From contig NC_058063.1 of assembly GCF_020085105.1 (NCBI RefSeq), forward strand, positions 8,707,422 to 8,771,421: DNA of 64,000 nt. The letters run 5' to 3'. The position numbers and the translations under genes were made by a program. This stretch comes from Siniperca chuatsi. Its lineage: Eukaryota; Chordata; Actinopteri; Centrarchiformes; Sinipercidae. Positions 1 to 12,550 of the stretch are shown here, piece after piece. How positions within the stretch are numbered: position 1 is the first letter of the stretch; every line of letters starts with the position of its first letter. The notes below the pieces were generated by a model. It saw nothing but the letters and a program-made list of their open reading frames with translations, was not told the origin of the DNA and ran no database searches.

Positions 1-3000
1 AGTCTGAAGGCATCTGGTACAGGACTGTCAAGCTTACAGATAATTTTATATATCCCTTTCTTCCAGCAGGGGTCGCTGTCTCTCCCAGTCCAAATGGCAG
101 AATAAAACTCCCTCAGAGCCACCTCCGAAACCTCGATAAACCTCTCTGGGACCTGCAGACAGAAATCTGAATGTCAAAAGATAAAATACTTCAAGGTCTA
201 CAGAATTAGGGCTTTAAAAGTCTGGACGTACTTGGAAATGAGCTCAAATTCACATAAAAAAGCCCAAGAGTTGAATGGTTGAAATTGTGCCCCCTGTCAG
301 CTCTACCATAATTCACACAAACTATACCTACAAGCAAAATGCTGTATAAATGCTGTACTAAAATGATCTTATTATAACAAGAACAATTTGTCATTACAAT
401 GAAAATGAAATGAAAAGTTTCATACAGCTACTATAATGAGAAAAAGATCCAGTCAAAGCCTAGAGAAGACATTGTAGTCTGTTGTATAGAACTGTGTGTG
501 TGTGATTGAGAGAAGCCCATTAATATGTATGTAGTTCTACCATTGGTCTGCTTTGTCCACACGGAAAATAATCCTCTGTAGAATACACACAGACACTGTA
601 CATTAATCCAGGACTAGGACGTCTTTCCATCCAGCCTTTTGTGGCCCCTTTAGCTGGTGAATAAGATATAACACTACTTCAGATTCTTTTCTTCGTTACA
701 GCCTCACCCCTTTCTAAAATCTTGTATTCAAAGCCATATTGTGCTCAATAGTTGTGCTCATAAAAGCAGATTCTCCACGCATCTCATTCAAAGCATGAAA
801 TAAAATCAATTACCATATCATTAATAAAATCAACTTGTAAACAAGTCTTTTTCATTTCTCCAGTATAGGCTCTTCTCTTTGACTCAATCTTTTTTTCTCC
901 TTATAATAACACCCTACATAAGTTTATGTAACTTATTGGGTTTATTCATAGTTACTTATCTGTTATCATAAGTTAATGAGTGAAGTTAAAATAAGTCATT
1001 ATAACATAAATCTGTCTTGCTAAAATCGAGAAAAAGACAAGATATTATAATGAGAAAAGGGGTAGGTTAAGATGAGAAACTGAGCAGAAGAACGTGTGTG
1101 TCAATGCAATCCACACATCTACCACTGTAAAATTACATCGTCGCCATTCAGACCAGGGGGATTTCTGCAGAATCACACCATATGTACTCTGTATTCATGG
1201 CCGGTTAGCTCAGTTGGTTAGAGCGTGGTGCTAATAACGCCAAGGTCGCGGGTTCGATCCCCGTACGGGCCACGTTGCTTTTGAGGAAGTACGAGTTGGT
1301 GGAACTCTAATAATACTCATTACTCCGCGATGTATATGTAAATATGCCTGATTGGACTCAAATGCTATTACATTGCACGCAGGGGTCTTAATATTTAGCT
1401 TGAACTTGTTTCATTTCTAAAACGTCATTTACTCATTTGTTATAAAATCCCTTAATTATTGTTACGACAATTTCAACCTCAGTTGGTTAGAGCGTGGTGC
1501 TAATAACGCCAAGGTCGCGGGATCGATCCTCGTACGGGCCACGGTGATTTTGAAACATTCACAAACAGCTTAACATTTCTCAATAATGATTTATTCAGCC
1601 AGAATTGTCCTATAGTCACATAGCAGGCAAAATTGCTTGTTTGTCCACTCACCATGTCAGAACATACCCCAGGAAATACAATATATGTGGCATCTGCGAG
1701 ACAAATGCGATTCCTGCCCCTTCATTTGCACATCGTGTACAACTCATTGTGTAGCAACTCCATTTTTTACACAGTTTGCCAAGAATGGGCTTTGTATATT
1801 ACAGTAGTTGAGAGACATACATATCAAGCAGACATAATTTAACTTAAATTTAACTAACTAATAATGATGCTTTAAGACAAGTGACAACCAAGCCTAGGGA
1901 GAATGAATGAAGGCAGCTTAAGTTTCCATTCAATGAACAGAATAGAAGTGAAGAAAAAAAGCTTTTGTGTATGTATGTGGAAATAAGTCCTCACAGCAGT
2001 TAGTTAAAAACAAAAAATATAAACAAAACAATCCTAAAAATACAATAAATCAGTTATTTCACATGGTGAAAATACAACAGCGCTCCATCAGACAGAGCGC
2101 AAGTCCACATGCATGTCCCTCCCTGTCGAGGCCATGTCATTCTTGTTCTCATGTTTGTGCGCAGAAGATTTGGAGCTAATCGTACTCGAGGTCCCCAATC
2201 CAAAAAAATTATTAAAGCATCCAACATCATCCTTCATACAGTTATATAATTAGCAAGTTGAAAGCTATAACTACAGAGGAAAAAAGACATGCTGCATATT
2301 GACACACTCTCCTTACCTGGTAGACGTTACTTTTGTTGTAGTGCATGTTCAGTATGCGATAAAGCTCTGTATCACGGCCCACTCGCAGCTGACTCTCTCT
2401 GCCCAGACGAGGTGCACCTTCCCTGGGTGACACAGATGGACAAACAGATTTTTATTTAAATTAAATCACTGTAAAATCCATGCTGACTATCCTGAAGCTG
2501 ACATTTATTTGTATTATTTATATTCAGCTAGTATTTATTTTTGACAATTGACCTTCTGGATCTTTTCTGGCATTGTATTATGTCCAGTAAGAATTAAAGT
2601 GCTATTTGTTTGTTTGAACAGTTCTGAGGTTGCACAACTGTGGCAAAATTCTGACCACTCAGACTGAAATATTAATGGACATTACATACACACTTATGTT
2701 GTAAAACAAATCCAATATCTGCCTGGTACTTAAATTGTCTTAAATAGTAGCAAGTACCAAGTGGTAGTGGTAGTAGTGGTGGTAAATCCACACTTAATAA
2801 AATAAATGATTATCAGAAATGCTCTATAATCTCTTTGCCACAAGCATGACTACCTCACAACCAGTCAAAATTTTCGACAATTTATAAAATATATAAGATA
2901 CAATGTAAATTATGAATTGACTGACTGAATTGAATGACTGGCAGGGAGGAAACCATGATGCTTCACACTGTTATGCTGCATAAAACAGGAAAGCCTGGAG

Positions 3001-6000
3001 CATGATACAACAAAGTTTTGTCTTTCTGCAATTTGTAATTTTTTCTTTCTACAAATATGCAGGACAACACATACATCTGATGCATAAATCAGACAGAATG
3101 GCAGCTCCTCTGTGAAAATGCCAACATGCTAGCTCCTATAAAACCCAGTCAAACAATGGAAGTTTTGCAGCAAATGAGTTTAACATGAACCAGTGCCAAC
3201 TCAAACCGACCGGGTGAGAGCCTCGCGGACAGCCTGTCGTGCAAAGCGCTCCATCTGGATGTAGAAGAACTCTCTGAAGTTACTGAACCATTTAATCATC
3301 TGGGAGGTCACACAGCGATTAAACTAGACAGTGGACAGGAAAACAGCAGGACAGGAAGTGAACAGGTGAGGACAGCAAGAGAGGGCTGCTTATTAGATGA
3401 TTTCATTTAGCATTAATAATTATATAAATAAAAACCTGACAGCTCAAAGAAAGAGTAAATGTGTTTTGGTGATTCATAATTTAAAATGTTATTACTCACA
3501 TATTAATATAATAATATATGAGAACAACACACCTTTCTTTGGTTGTGAACCCCAATTTGGATTGTAATTGGTTAAAGAAATAAAAACAACTTTCGGATTG
3601 TGACAGTTTTTGCTGTGTTTGTCGTTTGTAATTTGTTGTTTATAATGATTGTATTTCCAGTAAGTTAACTGTTCAAAATGTTGTACAGTTGCTGTTATTT
3701 CTAATAGTAAAGGTTACTCTTTAACTGTAGAATTTCCTCCCTCAGTATATTTTCATCATAGCTCTTTAATGACATAATTAGAGTGATCCTTTCCATAAAA
3801 TAAAAAAATAAAATGTGGAAACAATCCTTACTGTGGTTAATCGGACAGTAACTGACAGTAACATTACGACTCCCGACTAAAAGCTCATCTGAAACCCAGT
3901 AAATAAGGCCGGTTAGCTCAGTTGGTTAGAGCGTGGTGCTAATAACGCCAAGGTCGCGGGTTCGATCCCCGTACGGGCCACGTTGATTTTGAGCATTGAG
4001 TGTTAGCAGTTTGTGATTTCATAATGTAATAATGACAACACAACTCAAAGGCCACAGAAAGACAGTATACATTAACACCACTGAATCTTTGAAAAACATC
4101 TTCCAAACTATCACTTAATATGAGAGAGCTACCACTGCTGGTGGGAAGTAGAGTTCTGAGATACTTGATTTGAGTATTTAAGTTTTATGCTACTTTTACT
4201 TCATTACATTTCAGAGGGAAATGTACTTTTTTACTCCACTTCATTAGCTAAAGTCACTTGTTACTTTGCAGATGAAGATTTTAAGACTATAATCATATTA
4301 AAAAAACAATGCATTGCAGTAAATGAAACCACTCAACAGTATAGTATATTGTTTAACTGTAAAATATTGTAAAATGAGTATATTTTTGTCATAACTCTTA
4401 AATGACCAAATTGTTGGTCATGATAATGTTAATGTCACTTGTGTAAAAACATGAATATGTCATTATTTTATTGTCAAAAAAACCTGTATCAGTCACGCTC
4501 TATTAAAAATGGCTATAGCCACAGGCCTCCCCTTAACCCTAGCATAGTGAACCAAGACGAATGACTAGCCTTTTGCAATAGTGAAACCATGGCTTTGGAT
4601 TCAATGTTGTTCAGTAAAGGACAAAATCGTGAACTAGCACTGTGATGGGGTACACACACCTTGACATCAGGGAAGTAAGTCTTGAGTGTATTGGAGCTGG
4701 GATAGCGTGCGTAAAAGAACATGAGCTTGGCTTTCTTCAGGTGGCAGGGAGACAAGCCCTCCTGGGTGTATTCATGAGGCCAGTTAAGGAGATACATATG
4801 TCCTTTTACACACACTCATAAACAAACACATATGCCCCTCCCTCATTCCTCCCCCCTTGCTGACAAAAGGATATTCCCCCAGCTGTCAGGTAGAGCTCTC
4901 CTCCGTCCATCCCTCCTCTCATCCCCCCATCTCCCCTCATCCCTCTCTCCCTCTCTCTGCCCCCGTGAGCGTGGCGTGCAAGGGAAGGGTCCAGGTGACC
5001 GAGCAAGGGGAGAGGTGGGAAAGAGGGGTGAGACGAGAACTCCAAGAAAGGGTCGGAGTTCAAATAGTCCTTGCGGGACGGGGTGAGGTGGGGGAGCTGA
5101 GGGTGGTGAAGAGAGCGAGAGAAGAGCTGCTGCATGGAGTAGTGGAGAAGGGGGAGAGAGAGGGGGGGAGGGGGAGGGGGAGGAGGAGGGGGAGGAGGAG
5201 GCGCGGGAAAGGAAGATGAGGAAGAAGAGGAGGAGGATGAGGATGGGTGGAAGGAGGAGGAGGAGGGGTCCTTGGGTTGTGAGGCTGGATGCAAGAGGGG
5301 AGGATGAGAAAGAGGAGGAGGGCGAGATAGAGAAGGGTGATGAAGGGAGATGTTCGGATGAGAGGGATTTAGGTGAGCAGAGAGAGGTGGGCCGAGGAGT
5401 GTGTGGGCTTTTCGTATGTCAGGTGACCTTTGAACGGCCAATGGCATCGTCAGATCTGATGGTTCAGCGCGATGAGGCTGTCCTGGAGGCAGGGCGCTCC
5501 CGTTGCTCATTTTCTGGAGCTGCTTCTCTCTTTCTCCATCCTGCGCCCCTGTCTTTTCCTCCTTACCTCTGCTTTTTTCCTCCACTCTTCCACTCGTTAA
5601 CAGTCCCATCCACACTCCCCTCTCCCTCCCTCCATCGTTTCCTGCGTCAGACGGGAGGAAAGAGATGGCGGCAGGAGGAGAGGAAGGAGTGAAATCTGTC
5701 ATCTCGGTATAAAGGCGGAGAACTCGGTCGATGACTCGTGCCACAGCGCTGCCCAACTCCAGCTTCAGCGCCTGAGCAAACTTCTGCCCTCCCTCCTCGC
5801 CCTCGTCTTCTATCCCTCCATGCCAGTCTCCTCTTACCAGCCCTCCGCAATCCAACCACAACCCCGCTCCCTCCATCACGCCCTCCAAGTGCAACCCTCC
5901 TCCTCTTCCTCTCTCTATCCTCCCTTCTCTGTCTTTTTGCCTCTCTTCTCTCCGTTTGTGGAAGTTGTCAAAGGGGGAAACAGAGAGAAGGGAGAAAGTT

Positions 6001-6703
6001 TCCTTTTCTATCTCTCCCCCATCAGTGTCCTCTTCATCATACAGCCCTTCTGTAATGTCCTCCTCCTCCATCATCCCTACATCTGCTTCTCCTCCATCTC
6101 CTCCTCTGTTTCTGTGCCTCCTTTTCTTCTCCTCCTCTGTCATGTGCTTTTCCCCAAAGGCCCTCCATACTTTCTCCTGCAGGGCCTGCAATCTCTCTCT
6201 TGCGTCCTCCAGCTGTTCCTTCAGCTCCTCCCTCTCTCTTCTCTTCCCCTCCCTCCCTCCCTCGCGCCTCCTGCCTCCCTCCTCTGTCTCTCCATCTCTT
6301 GGTCGGCTCTCCAGCTTCATCCTCTTCACTTGACTCCACTCGGCCGCGAGGGCGGCATCACTGTGCCTCTTCTTAACCCCCAACAAGCTGTCCTCTCCCT
6401 CCATCACTCCTTCTTCTCCTCCTTCCATCCCTTGCTCCACCTGTCCATCCCTCTCTCCTCTGTCTTCCTGGTGTTTGTGTGCGCTCAGGTTTGTGTTGAG
6501 TTGCCCTCCAATCCTCCTGGGGGCTCCACCTGGCTGGAGGAGGTGGTGGATGAGGGGGAAGCCAGGGGGTCTAAAGGCAGGAGGAGGGCGACCTGCACTG
6601 GGCTGAGAATGAACTCCAGGGAGCTCTGTAGACCTGTGAGTGGGAGCGAAAGCGTGTATCTGGGAAGCAGAGTCATCGAAAAGATCTGTGGGGGAATCCA
6701 TCA
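1..6703 (-). CDS. prox3: Prospero homeobox transcription factor, probably Prox3 (partial at the 3' end)
   Basis: Nuclear DNA-binding regulator of the prospero class. Coding exons, read on the minus strand: 6703-4875 (ATG at 6701), 4767-4660, 3323-3211, 2398-2317 and 152-1. Phases agree, giving about 760 visible residues; roughly the last 14 codons lie outside the window. The first exon encodes a disordered N-terminus, a basic stretch ([12 protein letters not shown]), a coiled coil ([18 protein letters not shown]) matching the conserved Prox helix, a second conserved block ([20 protein letters not shown]), then Ser and Pro runs. The remaining exons encode the divergent homeodomain ([42 protein letters not shown]) and the prospero domain ([34 protein letters not shown]). 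An acceptor (CTCTCTCCAG) lies two bases before the ATG, so at least one upstream noncoding exon exists. The first intron is AT-AC, U12-type. The prox3 name is inferred from the linkage to snx15; membership of the family is certain. Confidence 0.95.
1199..1272 (+). tRNA. tRNA-Ile (anticodon AAU)
   Basis: 74-nt cloverleaf with acceptor GGCCGGT pairing to the 3' ACGGGCC, intact A and B boxes, and anticodon loop CTAATAA giving anticodon AAU. TTTT follows within 10 nt as a Pol III terminator. It lies antisense within the last visible intron of the prox gene. Its sequence is identical to the copy at 3907. Confidence 0.97.
1478..1541 (+). pseudogene. 5'-truncated tRNA-Ile relic
   Basis: Matches the tRNA-Ile at 1199 from the D-arm to the discriminator base. 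The first acceptor strand and the start of the A box are replaced by unrelated sequence. The T loop carries a T-to-A change (GGGATCGATCC), and there is a further C-to-T change. The downstream flank, including TTTT, still resembles that of the functional copies. It cannot form an acceptor stem. Confidence 0.85.
3907..3980 (+). tRNA. tRNA-Ile (anticodon AAU), second copy
   Basis: 74-nt tRNA with the same sequence as the copy at 1199, followed by CGTTGATTTTG with a TTTT terminator. The similar 3' flanks (CGTTG.TTTTGA) indicate local duplication that included flanking DNA. It lies antisense within the prox intron between the exons at 4767-4660 and 3323-3211. Confidence 0.97.
4145..4330. repeat. 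Interspersed repeat fragment in prox intron
   Basis: ACTTTTACTTCATTACATTT and CAGAGGGAAATGTACTTTTT, matching the start of the composite repeat at 35720. It lies in the prox intron next to the tRNA-Ile at 3907. Confidence 0.5.
4768..4874 (-). other. U12-type AT-AC intron of the prox gene
   Basis: On the minus strand the intron starts ATATCCTTTT at 4874 and ends in AC at 4768. TCCTTAAC, the consensus minor-spliceosome branch site, lies at 4790-4783, 16 nt before the 3' end. Removing it joins codons in phase 0: ...LTAGG followed by [12 protein letters not shown], which aligns with the MQEGLSPNHLKK segment of Prox1. Without this intron the upstream exon runs into a stop near 4806. Confidence 0.9.
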
Positions 6704-6711
6704 CTGGAGAG

Positions 6712-8679
6712 AGAGACAGAGAAATACAGAATTGCTGTTGTTGCTGAGGTTTTTGTTGTTTTGCATAAGAAGCGAGTGGACCAGAGCGAGACCAGACACC
6801 ACATTGATTTAGCTAGGTTCAAGGGTCCTACATTTAAGTACACTTCACCCAAACGACAAAAAATAGATATATTTTCTCATTTATACCTATAATTCTATCA
6901 TGCAGAGAGTTTTGGTTTTATTTGCCGAAGTGTTGACATGTACTGTGTCCCTATACAATGGAGGTAATTTTGTTTGTGATACTCAAAGCTCTAAAAAATG
7001 ACTTTTAAAAAATCAGTGGCAATATATCATTCCACAAACATTGTCCTTGTTATTCTGGATAATCCATAGACCTCGCTGAAGTTGGTTTTTTTTTATGAGA
7101 ACCAGTCTACAGAGAAGAAATAGTCCCTATGAAAACTGTCGATAGTGTGTTCTGGCAGCAAAACTCTGAGATTCACTCCATTGACCTCCACTGTATTGGA
7201 GTAAATGCAGAAATCTCAAATTCTGGGGAAAAAAACAAAACAAAAAGTATCTGCCAGATACCACTAAAGAGTTGAGTATGAAAATATGTCTCTTTTGTAA
7301 TTTGAGTGAACTGACCATTGAAGTTGGTTTTAATACCTAAGTGCACTTAAGGGCCATGTTATCCATCACTTATGTGTCTGTATGGCATTGGTGACTACAC
7401 CATGTTGACAAATGAATAGATGCGCATGATGTGACTGCCACATGACTTCTGCTTACCTGGGCAGCAAAACAGGTCACAGCCACTTCCACTTTAATAGTAA
7501 TACGAATGAGCTGCAATGTCCTTGCATAGAGCTGCAAAACATAAGCATACATTGTGACGGTGTTGAAGAGAGTAAGTTTAGATAAGCACAGAGACGATGA
7601 ATTCCCAGGTGGTCCTAATAGTTATTCAAAGGGTTGATATTCTCCTCTATGGCGTTCTAACATGTCATAGAAGGAAACAGCACACTGCAGAACTGACCAA
7701 AACCCGGTGGAAGACAGAAAGAAAGAGGGTGTCAATGCAGGTCAACAGACTGGGGACCAGACTACGTGTTGGTGGTGCAGTAGGTTAACATCTGGCTCAT
7801 GATCTTTGTCACAAATCTCTTTGTCACTATCTTTCTCTCAACTGTGTGCTGTCACAAAGCACAAACATCATAAAAATATATGTGACAATATGGAGGGAGA
7901 TGTTTGGACATGGATGTTGGCATGGAGCACAATAACAAATTAGTGCTAAAATATTACTGAGCATTTTTACTGGAAAATATTTTTTATACCTGGAAAATTT
8001 GGATACTTGACAGTAGGTCATTTTTAAACCAAATTCTGCATGGTCTCCCACCTGGAACGGCTTGTAAAAAGTAGAACAGAGAATGCTAGGCTGATGAATA
8101 ACAGTACATCTCACTATTTAATCAAGATCAAAAACACACATCCCCATGCTTTCTTTTCAGCATGTAACCTCCTCTCCCTCCTGACACCTCTTTCCCCTTT
8201 TTCCTTCCTCTCTATTCCTCTCTCATCCTCGTTTCCTCTCCTCTCTCTGTTATCAGTTCAGGCAGCTTGTTAAGCACTGTTTGATCAGAGTGTTTACCGT
8301 CAAACACACTCACACACACACACACACACACACATACACATTCACACAAAAGCGAAAGAGGCTTGAGAGAGGGCTAACAATGGTCAATGGTCCTTGGGGA
8401 GTGAAATAGAGTGAGAGTAGCATGTATGTATGTGTCTATGTGTGTGTGCGTGTGTGTGTGTGCATATGCGAGAGTGTGTGTGAACAGTCGTCCTACTTAG
8501 CTTTGATAACACCCCTAATCCACTTCAGATGGATACACTACCACTCACCAAACAGAAAGATGGATGGATGATACATGGACAGAAGGACAGACAAAAAGAG
8601 GTAGAGTAGGTAGTCAAAAATACAGAAAATGTGAACATGCAGTATTTTAAATTTTAGGCCGACTGAGCTACTTGATTAC

Positions 8680-8769
<90 letters not shown>

Positions 8770-9560
8770 CAGCCAGTGCATAGGTCCCCTGTGCAACATG
8801 AAGAAAATAATCCTACTATAAATAGCTAAATATCAATTATTCAAATGCCCTCTCCTCTCTACTATAATACAGCCCAGATGGCAAGCAAGCCAATGCGCTT
8901 ATATCAGGGACAGATTAGCTTTTCAAAGCCAGCGGAAAGCTGCGCAAAATATGAACACTAAGCAATGAAAATGAAAGCTATTAACCACTAGATTAGACTT
9001 AAGAATGGTACTCTTGGACTGCTGTAGCTGTCATTGGGAAAACTGACAAGAGAGGAAACGCACACTGAATAAAGCACACACAACTCACTGGTATTAAATA
9101 ATGTATGTCAGTAAAATATATTTGGAAATTCTAATTTGGGTGTCTATGTGTTAATAGGAAAAAATCACATAGGCCAACAGGTTACCCCTCTATGTCTCAA
9201 ATATTGGACTTGCAGGACTATATGCAGCTGACATTTATTCAAAAATATATTTTTGTGGCCAAACTGTATTGGTATAAATAATGTATAAATATTAACCTTA
9301 ACTGCTGATTTATAGCAGGCTGTCATTACATAAGTAGGCTCTGTGTTTCAATAATATCTCAAATATACAGTATTTCAAATAGATTTCATTAGGAGGCAAT
9401 GGGTCAGTTATTTTTGTTTTGATTTGTCTGGACTTATCATACATACACAAGCTACCTATATACCTTTGTTTTACATGTTTTTTAAAATTATATTTTGTCA
9501 TATTGTTTATTTAATGTTTCAACTATCTAGCTAGCTAGCTGTCTAGCTAGCCATCTATCT
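6712..9560. repeat. prox upstream spacer with microsatellites
   Basis: No coding sequence recognised. It contains a CA repeat (about 8308-8340), TG-rich stretches (8430-8480) and a pure GATA tract (8682-8769, about 22 units). The rest is AT-rich unique-looking sequence; part must be intron, because the prox ATG exon has an acceptor at 6704-6705. Confidence 0.6.
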
Positions 9561-9599
9561 ATCTATGGTGGAAATAATATTACTTTGAATAATTTATAT

Positions 9600-10310
9600 A
9601 ATGTTTGAAGCCTCCGTGTGGCAACGTCTGCCGGTTCTGCCACGCGAGAGGAATCCGCTTTGGACATTCTGACGCACGAGCTGTCAGTTTGTGTGTGCGC
9701 GCGCCCGTGGTGCGTCCTGTGACTAATTGGCAGCGGTGGACTAATGTCGCAGTATGAAAGAAAAAATAAACACACACAGAGAGACCAGCTGAACAGACAC
9801 TGACCCTGTAGCTTATTGAACGTGGAAAATTTCAAACATTATGTTGTGTTTGAAGTTTAAAAAATTTACTCACTCTCAGTCACAGAGAAGCGCTCCAGCG
9901 GTGTTCGTTCCCCGAAGCTTTCCACTCCAGTGGCCGCTCCTGTGCGCTATGCTTCGGTCGACAGTCTTCAGCAGGCACCGGGCGCGCCTCGGACATTGGT
10001 GCGGGCAGAAAGGAACCAGCCAGCAGCGGGTTTCCGGCTATTTCCCGTTCCCCTTCCCTCTTTTTTTGTCCTTTGTTCCGTAACTCTCAGTTTTGCTCTC
10101 ACTCATCAACCGCCTCCTCTTTACTCTAGTTGTGTCACTGTGCAGGTTTTTTTCCTCCCTCGTCAATCCATCTATCTCTAGCTGGCATCATCCTCACGCT
10201 CTGCTCCCGGTGTGGAGTGGCGCGCGGTGGGCGGGTGGGCTCGAGAGCTGGCCACTTGACGGTCCGGTCCCTCCCATGTTGGCATGACCCCCAGTAGGTG
10301 CGCGCGCGCA
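9600..10310 (-). promoter_or_regulatory. CpG-rich island, candidate prox promoter / first exon
   Basis: A GC- and CpG-rich block (GTGCGCGCGCCCGTGG, GCGCGCCTCGGACATTG, GGCGCGCGGTGGGCG) in otherwise AT-rich DNA, with an ATTGG (reverse CCAAT) at about 9727. It lies 3 kb upstream of the prox coding exon, whose acceptor demands an upstream exon. The assignment to prox is inference from position. Confidence 0.4.
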
Positions 10311-10319
10311 TACACACAA

Positions 10320-12550
10320 ACACACATACACACAAAAGATGCTGGTTTAAATAGTCAAAAGTAATGCTAACTGATTTCAAATTAATGCAATTACCTTTTT
10401 TTGATAATTCATTATAGCAACAGTTTGTTGCAGATAGCTAGGCTACTTGTTCGCCACACAGACACCCACAGATAGGCTATGCAGATGGTAAGTCTACCAA
10501 ACAAAGTCTGTAATGCTGAAGCTGCATTGGAGTCACAGCCTTTTAGCAGCATATTCTCACCTACTGTAAAGGTTATATTCACCAGTGAAAGTCAGGTGGT
10601 CATTCATTAACAGTTTTATCTCACCACAGGAATTTTCTATGAAACCAAACACAGAAACCAGCACATTTCCTTCATGCAGTTTGTTACAATGTCAGCTTTA
10701 TAAATTTTCACTGAGTATAAACAATATTTATTCAAAAATAAGGTAACAGGTCTAATCTATTAGAATTACAGTAGACCTAATCTGATTCCAAAATAGCCTA
10801 TATGTTAACAACAAGTAACACGTTAAATTAAATGTGATGGAAATTGAATATTTTGTGAAATTATGAGTGCAAAGATTATGTGGTATATGAGCTACCATCA
10901 AATTTAAACATAGCTTTTGATGACTTTAACTAAAATAACACATATTTAAAATATAGTCTGTAGTGGCGTATCTAAAGGTTTGTTAATATTAAAATATAAC
11001 CATAATGTTGGAGTAACCCCCTTGATGACCACAATATGAAGGTAAACAGCAATCTATGGCAGAGTTCATTGTGAGAGTAAATGGACCATATTTTGAAGCA
11101 GCAGAGGAAAAATACCCTGTTCGTCACAGCCTTTCAGGTGCACCGTAACATTTTTAATGAAGTCTTATTTAAACTACCTGTAATGATTCTCCGCAACCTT
11201 GTTGCTTTAATCATTTGGTCCATTTGGATTCGAGGAAAACATTTATGCCTGACCTTGAGCAGCACTTTGTTACCTGTTGCTGGGAATGTTGCCCATCTAA
11301 ACCCGCTTCCAAACTGTCCACAGGGCCAGTTTCCATTCCTCAGTTTATTCTGATCCTCTTGTTATGTCTTTTTGAGGATCATTTGTTTTGTCATCCATCC
11401 AAAGCATCACCTGAGTAACCTTCTCCTTCCCCATTCACCCCCCACCCCCACCCCCACCCCACCCCTGTCTCATCTCATCTCTGTCTCATCTACTTCTGAT
11501 TAAAAATGGTTAGGCGCTGACTGAAAGGTCTCAGTTGTTATGGAAACGAGGCTGGTAACAAAAGCTGGACACATGGGTACAGAGGGAGAGAAAGAGAGGA
11601 GAGAAAAAGAGGGAGATGTGTTTGAATAAACATAAACATGCAGAGAGGAGGAGAGGGCAGGAAAGAGAGAAAGTGAGAGAGGTCTGAATAAATAAAAACA
11701 TATGCAGAGGGAAGAGGGCGAGAGACAGCCATGTCATGAAATGATGGCTCCATCTGCAATAATAAATAACAAAAGATAATACCAGGGTTTTGTTATTCTA
11801 GGAAGGTGGTTGAACCACAAAGGTGTGTGTTTGTGTGAGTGTATTTGGACAGAGTGGCAGAGTGGGAGAAAGCAATTGATAGATAATACATGGATCTGCT
11901 GCACAAGCTAGAGAATACTAAAAAGCACAAATTGTTCACAGAAAAGCCAACCAAAAAGCCTAAAATTGTGCGCAAGTGTGTGCGTGAGTGCGGGAACTTC
12001 ATCTCTCTGTGGGCTCATATTATGTTAACCACTTAGACCAACATCAGACACTCTCTCTCACTCACGCACACACAGACACACACACACACTCATACACACA
12101 CTTCAGTACAAGCATGAAGGTGCCAGCCATATAAATAGGACGTCCCAGAGCGAGAGATATAAAGAGAAAGGGACTGACAGAGAGAGAGAGAAAGAGAAAG
12201 AGGGAAGAGAGATATTATAAATTCAAAGGGGGTGGAGAGGGGTGAGAAAAAGGATGGGGGAAAGAGTAGAGTGAAAAACTGAGAGAAATAGAGAGGGCAA
12301 GAACAGGAGGGTGTGAGGACAGATAGATATGAAAGGATCAATAGATGGCATAAAGTGTATGTTCATTGATTTACTTACAGGGAGAGAGTGATGGGGGAGA
12401 AAGAGGGAATGAGGGGGAGGGGGAAAGAGAGGGTAGAAAAAGCAGGGAGCAGAGAGAAGCAGAAAGAGGGATAGGAAGGGAGAGAGACAGCCATAATAAG
12501 GAGGAAATAACAGAACCATACTATAAAGTGGATGAGTATGTGAGGTATAA
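10320..12550. other. Intergenic, no gene seen
   Basis: AT-rich sequence, then a C-rich tract (11437-11466) and purine-rich blocks (11575-11730, 12140-12490). The open frames in these blocks are low-complexity and unsupported. Confidence 0.5.

Noticed and set aside
4806-4829. End of the large prox open frame (VFVYECV, then stop) as the true C-terminus
   Set aside because: Homeodomain exons follow in phase after the AT-AC intron; the read-through tail resembles no Prox sequence.
5216-6812. Long plus-strand open frames (158 and 330 codons)
   Set aside because: They are antisense to the prox exon, composed of Ser/Pro/Leu low complexity, and arise from its purine-rich composition.
8682-8769. Regular repeat array that might suggest CRISPR
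   Set aside because: It is a pure GATA microsatellite without spacers, in a vertebrate genome.
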